A stretch of DNA of 64,000 bases from Asterella californica (Eukaryota > Streptophyta > Marchantiopsida > Marchantiales > Aytoniaceae): the NCBI GenBank assembly GCA_036924285.1, contig JAYKYS010000006.1, forward strand, positions 29,114,001 through 29,178,000, written 5' to 3'. Positions 11,940 to 24,569 of this stretch are shown in pieces. Both the position numbers and the translations under genes were made by a program. Within the stretch, counting starts at the first letter, position 1; each line of letters opens with the position of its first letter. The notes beneath the pieces were generated by a model that saw nothing but the letters and a program-made list of their open reading frames with translations, was not told the DNA's origin and searched no databases.

Positions 11940-12370
11940 ACACTTCCAATTTTTAATCATATTTAAAATATAATTATGATCTAATACATATATCTGTTTG
12001 GATATCATAAGAGAACAAAAATTCCTGGAAATAGATTGTGCTTGTATATTAACTTCTTCAATCTTCTGATAGAGGAGGCAAATATGCAATGGTTGAATGT
12101 ATTATCTAAGTTTTTCATCAAGAAGAGTTATGTAATAAATCAATACTGATTAGATAAAAGAAACTTGCTAATAAGTTGTAACACTTGTACTTTTTGCAGC
12201 GAGTGAGTCTACGTTTTCTTTATAGGTAATGTTTGGATCTTCTCTCATTTCTAGGTTCAGTTATCATTTAATGTTTAGAGAGAAATTTAATTTTTTTTCA
12301 ACTTGGTTGATAATATTTTTACTTTTCTCTGATAACAATAAACGAGCAAAAGTTTGTGAACTATGCATGC
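11940..12370 (+). repeat. Double-hairpin repeat family, a tail fragment followed by copy 5
   Basis: The tail of one copy (ATATCATAAGAGAACAAAA, then ATTGTGCTTGTATATT) ends at about 12052. A further copy begins almost at once: its head is 12049-12090 and its palindrome 12101-12140 (arms GTATTATCTAAG / GTTATGTAATAAAT, loop region TTTTTCATCAAGAAGA). That copy ends with GATAACAATAAACGAGCAAAAG and ATGCATGC at 12370. The copies therefore sit head to tail. Confidence 0.6.
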
Positions 12371-12520
12371 AAGTTGTCCATGGATGCATAGTTCACGTAC
12401 AACTCCAAAACAGACATTTTATTTTTTCCCTTGTTACTAAATAGGCTTGAAGTATAGGGGAAACTTTGAAATGTGTTTATTTGTGGAGTTACTAAACCGG
12501 CTTGCAGTATAGGGAGAAAC

Positions 12521-12815
12521 TTTATTGACCTCTTTCATCTGAAAATGGAAGAGGGATGCAAGCTTAATTTATTATCTAACCTTTTCAAGAGAAACGTTAG
12601 GTGATAAATTAATGTGTTTATTAATGTTTCTTATTGGTTCACTAGGCTATCACACTTGTACCCTTGAATTTCCATTTATGGGATTTTATTGACGTTATCC
12701 TTTGTTCATGGAACGACTAATATGTAACATTAAAGTTATTAAATTTTAGTTTATAATATTTATAATATTTATGAGAACATAAAAAAACCAAAAGTTGATC
12801 GAGCATACTTATTTA
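12521..12815 (+). repeat. Double-hairpin repeat family, copy 6
   Basis: Head TTTATTGACCTCTTTCATCT followed by a short hairpin (CATCTGAAAATGG), then the palindrome at 12566-12610 (arms AATTTATTATCTAACC / GTTAGGTGATAAATT), the mid word CATTTATGGG, and the tail AAAAGTTGATCGAGCATAC. It follows copy 5 in the same orientation, giving a small head-to-tail cluster from 11.9 to 12.8 kb. Confidence 0.7.
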
Positions 12816-13058
12816 CTGAGAGAGACTCTCTTTGTTATAAAGTGCCAAGGCGATAGCAAGGAGGTAGTTTATAATACTGGAATAACAGTACGTCTGGAGA
12901 CATAAACAGCGATCGTTTCTAAGTTATTGAATGAACTTGGATATCACCAGCATGCATTATTGTTTTTTTCATTTTTGGATGGACGAGATAATTATGTAAG
13001 GATTAATATGCATGCAACATCCACTTCTGGAATTGTGTTTTCAGAAATACTTTTGGAC

Positions 13059-14990
13059 CTAAGATAGAAAAATCTTTTCTCTCAATCTCCATTTCTCTCT
13101 ATAGTCGATCCACGATACAATAACGGACAAGTATGTTAGCGTAGTTGAGCTCAACACGAACTTTGTATCGCAAGCACCCAAGAATGTATACAGCTCTTTA
13201 TTGTCGAAAAATATACTCTCAGAGATACTTTTCATATGCACATGATGGTGATCTTCTGCTTGATCTTTCTTACAGTACTCAATCATTCTTACGTATATGT
13301 GCAGTCTTTTATTAGTCAGTCTTTTAACACAGACCTCAGTCCCTAGTGGATGTTCATGACTCCATCCCAAGACAGACATAATACGCTTCTTCACTTCTTG
13401 TATGGACTTTGCAGAAATTGCAAGACACATTGGTGGTGTAGATGTAACAGTGCTCTCTCTTTCTAATGAGAAAATCTCAAAAGAACAGTCAGATTGAAGA
13501 AATTGGGAGCATAAGGAAAAAAGACAAGTCCAAATCAGCCCTCGTTCTGCACACAATCACGGACAGCTCCAACGTCTTGTAGCTGATAGGGGCTGCTTTC
13601 TTCAGCCTCGTCGGCCTCAAAAGAAACATTTAAGCGGGTCAGCTGAGAAAAATAAAGACACAAGTAGAAAAAACACTCAAGATGGAGAACAAAGCAAACA
13701 CAAGAGAGTTTCCGAGAACAGTACATGAAGTGAACTATAGGACGGAGGAAGTTCGTGGTCCGTTCTATGTAATATATAAAATAACTGAACATCTGAAAGT
13801 ATTTGTCTTCAAGAATTAGCTAGTACGTATCATCAATATTCCCCAAATACATGACGAGACTTGATAGAGCAGGAAAAGAACGACCCACCTTCACGAGATC
13901 GGCATCCACTAGGAAGTGTGGTGGATGTGCAGAGAAAAGTAAGTCTAAGTAAACACAGACGGTGTGAAAATGAAAAAAATAAAATGTCTTTCATCGAAAC
14001 TCGATACTCTACTACCATAAGCCAACAAATCATCTAGAGAAGGAAGAGGGGGCATGTAGCCTTCAGGCACATACAAGATATTTGTAGTGTAAGACGACTC
14101 TCTCACAGAAGAGACTGTAGGAAGAGTAGGTTGATTGCAGATTGCAATGGATTTTGGCTCTGCTACGTCTTGTTCAGGATCGATGTCGATCATCAGTCTC
14201 AGCATGCTTGTCTCATCATCGAGATGAAATCCAAAAATGAAAAAAAAACAGCAACATGAAATGCGAAATGATGCGAAGAAGCATATGGGAGAGAAGTACA
14301 TGTAGTGTTCCAGTGATGAAGTGAGACAAGGACGAAAGAAGGGACAAAACAACCTCCAGTGCCATGTCAAAGACTGGCTTCTGCCATGCTACGCCTGCAT
14401 TAGCTCAGTACTCGATTTGACCCATTGTGATAAAAGAAAGCAGTCTGCACTTTTGAGGTCGTCCCGGAAACACAAAATGTTAGAAGAAGCAGCAGCAGGT
14501 TTAGTAGCAAAACAAAGAAAAATTGGCAAGTAGAGCAGCACAAGCAGAAATTCTTGAAAAGGTATGAATGATGAGGTCGGCAACAGCTGCGATAATAGTT
14601 GAATTGACAACTAAAAAAATCTCCAAATTCATCACTCTCATCCAATTCTACCGCCATGACAGAACGAAGCGGCGAGTTCACTATCAACAAAAAGCAACAA
14701 CTCCAAAGGGAAGGCCTAGAAAAATCTCCAAATAGAGTGCTCCCGTCCAAGCTGCAATGAAGATCCTCATCGCAAACTCGAGATGTCTGGTGCCATGACG
14801 TGCGTTCTTGACCTAGCAAAAAGAACAGCGATGTCCATAGCTCTACAAAGTTGAGCCTAACAGAACGCGAGAGAAACGAGGTATTAGCGAAGTAGCAAAG
14901 TGCAGAGGTGTTAGAGATCAGATGAGAACGGCAGAGAGAAGACGGCACGTCACACGCCACTGGCTTCCGCATTTAGCTAGCTAGCTACGT
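13059..14990 (-). other. Unassigned coding-like segments, possible spliced minus-strand gene
   Basis: Several minus-strand segments read like protein but sit in different frames. 13059-13450 includes EVKKRIMSVLGWSHEHP and TNKRLHIYVRMIEYCKK. 13556-13650 includes SFEADEAEESSPYQLQD. 13990-14215 includes EPKSIAICNQPTLP and YVPEGYMPPLPSLDDLLAYG. 14610-14660 starts MAVELDESDEFGDFF. Pyrimidine tracts and AG acceptors lie between them, for example before GTGGATGCCGATCTCG near 13920. I could not join them into one consistent frame and do not recognise the product. A second, related segment (LDGSTLFGDF) lies 90 bp upstream of the MAVELDESDEF segment. The alternative is a chance clustering of open frames in pyrimidine-rich DNA. 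Confidence 0.3.
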
Positions 14991-14999
14991 TTGAATGAC

Positions 15000-17900
15000 G
15001 TTGTATTTCTACAACCAAGGTTTCTTTACATCTCTAGCCATTCGAAATTTCTTTCATTTTCATCTCTATACATATTTTAAGAAAGAACGTTTGTATTACA
15101 TTAGAGCTGCAACTCTACAACTGCGGTTGCACAGCAAATGAAATGTTTGAATTTTTTTCTCGTGTTGGTGGTTTGTTCTCAACATGGGTGTCTGTCGAGA
15201 ATAGCCTACAACATGCATATTTGCACGGCATGAAACCTTTTCTGCAGAGGATTCGACCTCACCCCAAATTTTTTAATTAATATTTCACGTAAAAATAGAC
15301 CTGGACGTTATTTTCTGCTTCATGCAAGTGACTCTCATTTTCACACATTTCATCATTCACATTACAAACAAATTCCACATCGTATATACAAATATCCCAA
15401 TAGAATTTATCTGTATTAATTTCTTGTACTTTAGTGTGTGTACACAAAAGTTGGATTTACCTTGTTGCTATGGAAAATATTTTATTTATTTATGAAATTC
15501 TCCATATAACAAGAATGGTTTTCCAGTTTCGCGCAGTCTTTTTCTTTATACCCCATGCACACCATGCGACGAAACTCAACCGAAACCCATGCTATGGAAA
15601 GTTTTCGAGCCCATGCGCGAACATGCCCGTGCGGAGAGTACGGTTTTGACAGGTCAGATGAGGTCTCCAATCGCTGTTACTGTATAATCAGCTCATGGGC
15701 GCTCATGGAGCCAAACTTCTTAACCTGTTGACAAGTGGCATCCGGTGACAAACCTGATTTGACGTGTCGACTTTCGAGGTTATCGCTGTCGCGTCCCTGA
15801 CGGTATATGAAGCAAGAGCTGTGGCGACTCGTCCAGACTCCAGATATAGATCAGGTCCTTGGTGTTCCCTGCTCTGCATCATCGCGTGCGCTGGCGATTC
15901 CGCAACTTGGAGAGCTGCTGCGACGACTGAACATCCCGAAGGCCGTTGTGTGTCCGGAATAGCAGGTGATTTGGCATGACATGAGTAACGATGTTTGCGT
16001 GTGCGTGTTTGTTGATTTCTCCGAATGCTTCGATAATCATTTCATACATGTGGGATCGGATGCGGATTCACTACTTGAATTGTCGAAATCCTGTCGTCGT
16101 TCACGCGTGACTAGAGGATGCCTTGACCTCATACCTGCCGTACATTCATACATGTGGGATCGGTCGGGAGATGGTCCGATCGTTATCCACAACTTCGGAA
16201 CCTGAAACTGATCAAGAGTCTTAGTCAAGCTGGTCCATGACAGGGAATGTCTCGACCTTAGATTGATCCACCTCTCTTGCGTGTTGGACTGTCGGAAGAC
16301 TTTGAAATCTCTCGTCGCTTCTACAAGTATTCAGTGATTGCAATATCTGAACAGACTCATTGGTTCAACTGCTGAAGCGTCTGTTAGTGTTGACAGCTTG
16401 CTGCGACTGTACCTTTGGAGGTCTGCCTTCCGGTTTTCTAGTCATCCCGATTGAGTCGGACGGTGTAGTCATCTTCATAGGTGATAAGGAACTGAGTTTA
16501 GGTCATTAGACTAGTCAGAAGTCTTAGAATTTCTTCCTCAAGAATGGATTTACTGTGCATGGTTTTGAGGTTTCTATGTGGCTCTCTCGATTTGCACAGT
16601 AGAGGAATGGAGAGTCCAAGGGTTAAAATGAGCATATGTCTTATAGAAAGTCCCAGCAACGCTCATGCACCAACTCCTGGTCCTGATGCATGCTCCACAT
16701 CCCGTGCCTACCCCTTGAAAGTGAAGATGCAGCAGAGCAATTTCTCGATGGAATTTACGAATGTGGTCGATTTTCAGGTGGGACAGCGGCCTTCATCTCA
16801 AGTGATGGAGTGGCATACTCTCTTATGACCAGTTGAAATGAAGAGAATGACGAGTGAATGTCCGTATTAACTGTCTCGTTCCTTGTTTTATCAGGCTGAC
16901 TGCGAGGCTAAGCACGAGGGGCTTGTCCAAGGCTGAAACAGAGGTCAGTTCAGCGTCCAACAAAGTTGGCAAGATGGTGCTGTTTGTGGCCGGCATGCTC
17001 TGGAATGCCATGATTTTGGTCGTGGCTACCGGGTGCTTAACGTGGTGCGCAGCTTGGGTAGAAGTATTCTCAATGATATCGCATCAGATGGGTGACTACT
17101 GATGCTGGCTCAGTAGTCACTCTCTTAAGTGGATCTCTCGCTCCTCGATTCCAGTGGCTTTCCCCGTCAATGAGCAATCAGTCGGTGTACTAGAATTTGA
17201 GACATTTCACCAGAATGTCCACAAAAGGCGGAGCTCCAGGATTTAGTGGATGACCTAAAGCAAGTTACCGATATGTCGAATTCCACTTCGCTCCCGACTC
17301 GGCATATTTATCGCAGAGAGCTTTCTTCGGAAACGATGTGAGAGATCCACCGCCACACGGCGCAACTCACCCATTTGAGTAGGGGCATTAGTACACCTCA
17401 CCTCGGGTAAGAGGTCGAGAGGCCATGCCTGTTGCTGATGGCCGTCGTCTCGTTAAGATGTTGAACATCAGAAGTATGACGACGCCGTGCAGCAAATGTT
17501 CCATCAAGTTTTTTGACCGAGGAGCCCTCGACCCAAATCACGTCGTCCCTGCCCATATAGGAAAGTGTAAAGTCGTAGATCCAAACCCGATGTATATGCT
17601 TATTTTCCGCCTAGTAAATCGTTCGTTCCCATCTGGTTCAACAAGAGATTCCGCGGTGTTGTGTGTAAAACATGGATGTCGATCACCCAGATGCTCTGCG
17701 TACACTTTCAGGGTTACCGCGTTTGCAACTTAACAGAATCTGTAACAGTGTAGCAGCACTGACGTGACGATATTCGTGCACATCGGGTCGTATCCCCTAA
17801 AAATAGTTTTGGAGGCAAAATAATACCTGAGATCAAAAGCTTACACTTTTGTTGTATATCGATATTTGGATCAAAGCACACTGTCTGAGTAACCTATCCA

Positions 17901-20900
17901 AAACAAATAAACTTCCGAGATACATAACGAACCTGGAAAGGAAAGAGTAGCAAAGCTCCCCAACAACGCTCGTACCTGCCTCTGTGATTCATTGTGATGC
18001 AGGGAAACAAGCACCATCGACATGCATTTACTATACTTCGTGCATGTAATTTAGACCAGCGGTCAAACGAAAGATAGTGAATGGAGACTATGAGTCCGAG
18101 ATCAAATGAGAGAGCACCCGATGCAGCTCGTCGCGATTGATTTCACATAGAGTTTGTTCAACTTGCTAGATTAACAATGAGGCATCTGGCGATCGCCTGC
18201 TGTTAAGACTGCTGCTGCAGAAGCGAAGTGCCGAGAAAAATACAGGGTGCCCCAGACAGCACCTACTGATTTGAAATCTTGCAGATCTCCGCTCCGACAT
18301 GATTCTCGCCTCTAACATTCCATGTCTGCGTCACCTGTCGTCAAAGAAAAGAACATATGCAGCATCGCAATCGTACGGCAGACTGCCTAATCGGAAGGCT
18401 GAGAAAACGAGCACGAGCACCAGAGAAGAGAGGAGCAGAGAAGCTCAACTCGCAAGGCTGAAGCCCCATCCAAATTGATAATCTCCGCCCGTCTGGATCG
18501 CACATCGCAACCACGAGTCCACGCAACGGAGAAAAACTCAAAAGTGTGAGGAAACGTATGAAGCGAACATGAGTGTGAGTCAAACTAAACGTTCAAGGTT
18601 TAAGGTTTTAGACCAGATCTGGAGTACTCGGCTCATAAAAGGACAGAGCACTCAAAACAACTCAGTGACTGGACTACGGAAGTCAGACGCGGCGGCCAGA
18701 AGTAGCGTTAAACTTAAGCTTGTGCAACTACAGGGATGGTACCATTCCTGACGTGTTTATGCTGTTAGCATCTAACGTATACCAGATTTAGCCGAATCAG
18801 CAGGTAATGATCTTTCTTGGAGCAAATCTGCGCTCGAATGGAGCCTAAGAAGTTGGAGGTCACGAGTTAACTTCTGCCCCACCTGAAGTTTAGGTTCACT
18901 CCTGTTACCTGTGAACTCAAAATAGGTGCCTTGGATTCCTTCACAAATCACCGCGTCCCAACTACAGATCTGGGTGGGCACTATCCTCCATCTGGGCCAC
19001 TCTGACTGATTGACGCAGAAAGGAGCGATGCGGCCCATGGTTTTCAGCGACTATTAATTTCAGCGACTATTCCTCTCCGTTGCGACAGCTGACATAAGGT
19101 GTCCTTCCGAGTCCAGGCGTGTGAGAACCCACAATCGGAGTCGCACACTCACTTGGTGGACAACCGGTCTCTGTATTCTCATAACGTCTCTGCGACTGCA
19201 GTTTTGAAACTGAAAAAAGGTTAAGACGCATTCTAGATAGGGTTGGTAATAAGTAGCATCCCTAGATTATGCACGGTTTCGGAGATGCGAATAAGATTAA
19301 AGCGAGAAAGTACAGTTTTCTGTAGTTTAGAAGATGGGTTTGAGACAGAGTCTCAAATTTCAAGTTCTCAGTTTTGAACACTACATGAGCGAAACGTGCC
19401 AAGCTGGACTACTCTCCATTTCCAGCTAGAGTCGAAATCTGAAATCCGTGGGAGTTTTGAGAGTTACGAAAGTAAACTCTTTTTTCGGACTGCAAGGAAC
19501 AAGAGAGAGAGATAGTTCTGCTTGCAGACTGGATGCAAGTGCTAGGTTCAGTGTGCATTACTTTGATTTGTATCATCGCTTTTACAATAATCGTGTGGTG
19601 TGGCTGGCTGTTGCTGTGGATACTTGAAAGACAAGAAGTGATGGCTCTTCAAAGATCAATGATGGAGATTTTCACTGCTGCATGTACTCTCATCAATGAC
19701 GAAGTACTTGGTGGACTTGAACCGCGATTCTGCGAGTCTAGATAACCAAGTGCCGTATCAATAAGGTGGTCCATATTATCAGAATCCGTGAGAGATGAAG
19801 AGTTCTTCGCTGGAGAATGCTGAGCTTCTGGACGAACATGCTTTCAAGGCATTGATGTGAGATCGTCCATCTCTGAGTCGTTGTCCAGTTCCTCTCTCGC
19901 GAAACCGTCAGATGATTCTCAACCTTCTTCTCTTACGCCAGGCAACTCTCGTACATGTAGATTTGTGTGGCAAAATTGATAGACCATAGCACTGATCGAA
20001 GCAAAGAGAGTAGAGTGGGCAGAAGCTACTAGTAACACTTCTAGAGATAACATGCAGAAGACAAAAGTGAAGTTGCTCAGAATCCAGCAGTACTTGCGGT
20101 CGAAAGACATAGATGTTGACACAAACTGGATAAAAATGAAATGAAAAAAATCATATTTTGAACTTCAAGAAGATCCATGATCATGAAAAGATGTCTTGCA
20201 GCGACCCTTACTCAACAATGAATCACTTGGAGAGAAAAGAAAAAAATATTCTTCTTGATTTTCCTCTTCATCACATTTCGTTGATTGAACCTATGACAGA
20301 GTCCATGGCTCCTAGCTCGAGCACTAGAGATTATTGTACCTTGTCTTGCATATCAATAAGAGTCAAAGGTTCAAAATGCTCCATCTCCTAATATTGAGAC
20401 GAAAGCTGCAAGTCGACACAACTCTAGAAAGAGGAAAAGGTCTCAAAATTATAACGCTTCTGCACTTAATGATACTCTTAGTTCTTTCTCTACTAGATGA
20501 TGTTGAAAAATAGAAACTCGAATTTTGCTAAAGAAGCCAAGAAGTCCGGAGCTGAGAATCTGAACATGCGTTCAAATAAGATAGTTTCAGTGCTAGATAA
20601 GAAGGTTGGTGCTTTGTTGGACATTAGGTAAGTTTTGAATAGCCATAGAGTTTAGAGTTTAGTAACTCGGCATGCAGAGCTTCGCTGTACAGTCGTTCTT
20701 CAAACAGTTTGTATCAGGTTGCATCTGAATTTTCAGTATCACTCAGTTTTTGTTGTGTGAATTTTTATGACGTGTGCTTAAGTTCTCCATGGTTGGCAAA
20801 TTTGAATTCAAAGGTGACTCTGTTGTGGTCTATATGTGCAAATGTCATGTAATGAAGGTTGTGATCAGTGTAGTTCTTGTGGCTGTTGAGATGATCGTCT

Positions 20901-21185
20901 CTTTCTTGTGCATTGTCTATGAAGATGGAGGATATCTGGAGTTTATGCGAGATGACGATGCTCTTCAGGATTCTTTAGTTCGGATAGTAACCATTGTCAA
21001 TCAATTGGTTGCGGCATATCAAGTGGAAGCTGAAGTTGGCAGATGGTGAGTAAAGCCCAGATTCCTCATATGGTTTGATTGTTGTCTATGGTCTATTTAT
21101 GATGATGAACGTTGGTTGAGAACCCTATGCATACCTAAAGCTTCATTCATCAACATTGCAGATATGTTAATGCCTCATTAGAAAA
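15000..21185. other. Mixed-composition stretch, no gene recognised
   Basis: GC is higher here than to the left (15.7-19 kb) and frames up to about 100 codons occur, but none matched a family I know. Visible structure: a 19 bp direct repeat (TTCATACATGTGGGATCGG) at 16041 and 16145, and a hairpin with 10 bp arms TGACTACTGA / TCAGTAGTCA near 17092-17118. Two plus frames at 19533-19745 and 20774-21049 carry hydrophobic stretches and a shared flavour (MMEIFTAACTLINDEV; LVRIVTIVNQLVAAYQ). They precede the transposase remnant in the same orientation and could be its decayed N-terminal or accessory part; this is inference. Confidence 0.35.
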
Positions 21186-22110
21186 CATGACATTCGTTAC
21201 AGAAAAGTCATCTCGGTTGAGGTTAGGGTCGGTGTTGCTCTTCTCATATTAACAATCGGAATGAACCACTTCCATGTTGGTGAGCGGTTAGGCATAAGTG
21301 AATCCACATCAGCTGAAGTATTTGAGCAAGTCGTTCGAGCTATAATGTTGTCATGGCTCTCATCTTCTATGTTGGTCTTTTGTCTCATAAATGGAGAAGG
21401 TGTCATCTAGATTTTACAGAAAAGCTGAGCTTCCAAACTGTCAAGGAGCTATCGATGGCTCGCATATAAAGATCAAATTTTTTTCTAGAAACACTCTCTT
21501 ATAAATCATTACAACAAAAAACAGTATCACTCTATTATTCTACAAGTTGTATGTGATATCGATGATCGGTTATTAGACGTTAGTTGTGGGAGGATAGGTC
21601 TTGTCATGCTCGAGTCACCAAAAACTCAGCTTTGTTTACTAACATCAGGGGACGGGAAAGTACTGCACGAGCCAATGATCATATTGTCGAGCGGGTATCA
21701 GCTGAGCCTTACCTCCTTGGTGATTCCAGCTATACTATAGAGCGGTGGCTCATGCCTCCATATAGCTTGTCTCCTCGTTCCACGTCTCGAGAAAATCTCT
21801 TTACTGTGCGACAGATAAGAGGTCAAATTTGTATTGAGTAAGCATTTGACGTTCTAAAGAACATATAGCATATACTCGGTGTGCTCATAACTAGCAGCAT
21901 TCTATGGACAATCAAAATTGTGAAAGTTTCTTGTGTCTTACATACATGAAAGCTTCTTGTGTCTTGGTTGAACACCGAGTGCTTACAGATAAGGTCATAA
22001 TGGATGTAGCTAGCAACGAGACACCAGCGGTGTGAATTCATCAAGACCTCGAGATACAAACAATGTTGTCCGAGAAGCGATAGGAGACTTTCTTGTCCTC
22101 GGCTGAGGCA
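21186..22110 (+). pseudogene. PIF/Harbinger-type (HARBI1-like, DDE) transposase remnant
   Basis: Pieces of a PIF/Harbinger DDE transposase follow in the right order across at least three frames. 21186-21360: RYRKVISVEVRVGVALLIL and a helix-turn-helix-like GERLGISESTSAEVFEQVV. 21415-21480: AELPNCQGAIDGSHIKI, holding the first catalytic Asp. 21495-21600: QYHSIILQVVCDIDDR and LLDVSCGRI. 21600-21840: ARVTKNSALF and LGDSSYTIERWLMPPY, holding the second Asp, then CIE*AFDVLKN, the region of the catalytic Glu. 21900-21950: KIVKVSCVLH. About 22060-22100: VREAIGDFL, the usual C-terminal helix. Internal stops and at least two frameshifts make it inactive. I did not find terminal inverted repeats or a TTA/TAA target duplication. 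Confidence 0.8.
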
Positions 22111-23399
22111 TCCTTCAGCTTGATGTTTTTTTGCCACTTGCACATGTAAGTTCATCTGTACATCCGCATTTTAGTTTCTGTGCTAGTTCTAGCTTATGGC
22201 TGGAACTTTTCTCTTTTTTTAAGTTTAAAACTTTTGAAAACCATCAAAACTTCTTCAAAACTGAGTTCAAAACTTATGGAATCAATCAAGACATAGAGTA
22301 GTACATAGTATGGAGAATAGAGAGGCGTGAATGTAAGCTAACGTTTCCCATCTTTAATGAGTATTTCTAACTCGGGGACAGACAATTTGATCACATATAG
22401 ATACCTCATTGGTCTCAACCGACCTTGTCCGCAAACCCAAGTCATTGATGCTTGGCTCCTACACATGATACATACTGCCTTTTCAGTATATTCTAAAGTT
22501 CAGATTGAGGATAAAGTTTTCCAACACTGCTAAAGAGTTAATAGCTTCTAGAGGCCAACAAGCGAGAGTTCATAGCTTCACTCCCCTGTCCTTTTGTGCA
22601 CCAGTCCACGTGGTAACTTAATTTCATACACAGGTTACCACGTCAAGCCTCTAAAGTGCCAACGTAAACCTTAAACTACTTGCGAAGACATGTAAAATGA
22701 CACGTAATCTTGAAAGATAACTTAAACAAGCTAAAAAGCATGCATGGGCGACACGTAAGTACAACCTTTAGGAGTTTAAACCCTATCAACATGATAAATC
22801 TAAGTTATGTACTTTGAACATCATATATAAGTATGAAATCACTTGCACAAGCGTACGAATGCTTGAACAAGATAAATATCATAATAGTTAACATCATATG
22901 CAAAAGTGTCAGACATATTCATAAAGGACTAGAAGTAATATCGAGCTAACTGACAGTGAGGTGAATTATTTACTATGTGAAATGATTCACATCATGACAC
23001 CACTCACTCTCCGCTTGGAGTAGAGTAGAAACTCGAACCAAACGCGCACAGGAAGGAAACACACTCCAAAACAACAACTTTGGATCACTCCACGAATCTA
23101 TCATATGTGCACGCGCATGCGGGTTTATGTCAGATTTTTGATCACCCCAACCTTCTTTCTCTTGTAACTCCCTCGATCTTTCACCAACCCAAAAGAGGTC
23201 GATATCATGTGAGTAGCGCAATTTCATGAACCATATGCATGCACTAGCTAAACTCTCTGTCACCAACCTCTAGCTCACACTTGAAGAAATCCTTAACCCT
23301 ACTTCTAACCTAACCTAAACCTTATTACTCCAAGGAAACTCTTCCGCTACGTGTAACCTTGTCACTCCAAGGAACCTCTTCTGCGACACGTAATGTAAT
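22111..23399. other. Intergenic with a short inverted repeat and a tandem duplication
   Basis: A 10 bp perfect inverted repeat ACGTGGTAAC / GTTACCACGT lies at 22608-22617 and 22634-22643. A tandem duplication of about 37 bp (words ACTCCAAGGAA, ACGTGTAA / ACACGTAA) lies at about 23318-23394. No gene recognised. Confidence 0.45.
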
Positions 23400-23739
23400 G
23401 TGACTCACTCGTATGTAATCCGGGAATCCGAATTGAAAAAATAGCAGTAGTAGAAAATGTAGTACTTAGGACAAAAGAGAGTCTTCTCGGAGCCCAGAGA
23501 TGGAACTTCAACAAACCTTTTACTCATAAAAGAAACTAAGTTACATGCTATCAAGTTTTTCAATAATCTCGCTTTTTTTCTCAAACGATTTACCTGTTTT
23601 GTGTAATTCAATGAATACAGAAGTGTCTCTTTCTACTTTCTTCTTTTTCTCTAGCTCTTTTCTTCTATTCTAATTTCACCGTACGATACTCAACGTAAAT
23701 TTTTCTCCTTGATGCTCTCTTCGTACAAATTCAACACAC

Positions 23740-24250
23740 CCACTTTCATATTTCTACTATTTTTTGATCGCTGACTTCTACATATCTCCTGCACCGACTG
23801 AGATATATCAGATATAGTAGAGGTTCCTCGGCTCGTCTCTCGTGTCCTCCTTCTTCTTTCTCTTCATTTATCGTTCTGTCTTCAGCAACAAGACTCATCT
23901 TTTCTTCAGAACCTTGATATCCGCATTGCGACATATCCATATCCCCATCTCCTTCTTCTTCAAATCTAGTATTTTCTTGATCATAACGAGGAAGAGTACT
24001 CTCGATTTGGTAATGAGAATCATAACATAAGAACTCTTCACTGACGGTATTCCTAGTGAATTCAAAGTAGGAGGATGAATATTTACACGACTCCCGAAAA
24101 CAGTATTCATCCGAAAGAAGTGAGAATATTTTTCATTCAATTTCTCTTCTAATGTCAACATTGTCAACATCTCATCCTCAATAAGTCCTCCGCTTGTGCT
24201 ATCTTGAATTTCTTTCGCTTTCTTGTACATATCTATGTATCAGTCAAAGT
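23740..24250 (-). pseudogene. Coding-like remnant, possibly a Myb/SANT-like transposon accessory protein
   Basis: The minus frame at 23895-24230 contains MYKKAKEIQDSTSGG, EDEMLTMLTLEEKLNEKYSH and FFRMNTVFGSRVNI. This order (an S/T-G-G-L turn, an acidic stretch, EEKLN, then F-RM-FG-R-NI) reminds me of Myb/SANT-like proteins encoded next to DNA transposons, but the match is by memory of a pattern only. Downstream, 23746-23940 is rich in R and E in another frame. The neighbouring Harbinger remnant makes a transposon origin plausible. The identity is weak. Confidence 0.3.
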
Positions 24251-24569
24251 GTTTCTTCAGTTCAATATCAGTCACTATTGGGAATCCATTCTTTCTTCAA
24301 CGTTGAGTCGTCATAATCCCAGACGCAGTGGTTTTGTTGAGACACTTTCCCGCACCAACTTTGATCTTCCGTCCTGCTCAGTGTAATGTCGTAAAGTTCT
24401 CTTCATCCTCGATGTATGCCATAATTTTCTCGTTGTCAAGGAGAGTCCTTCTCAAGGAGGGCGAGCCTTCTGACTGTGATTAATTGCGGTATAGAGATAG
24501 AGATTGAATAAGAAGACAAGAGGCAACCAGCTCATCCACAACGACCAAGGTCTCGCACAAATGTCAACT

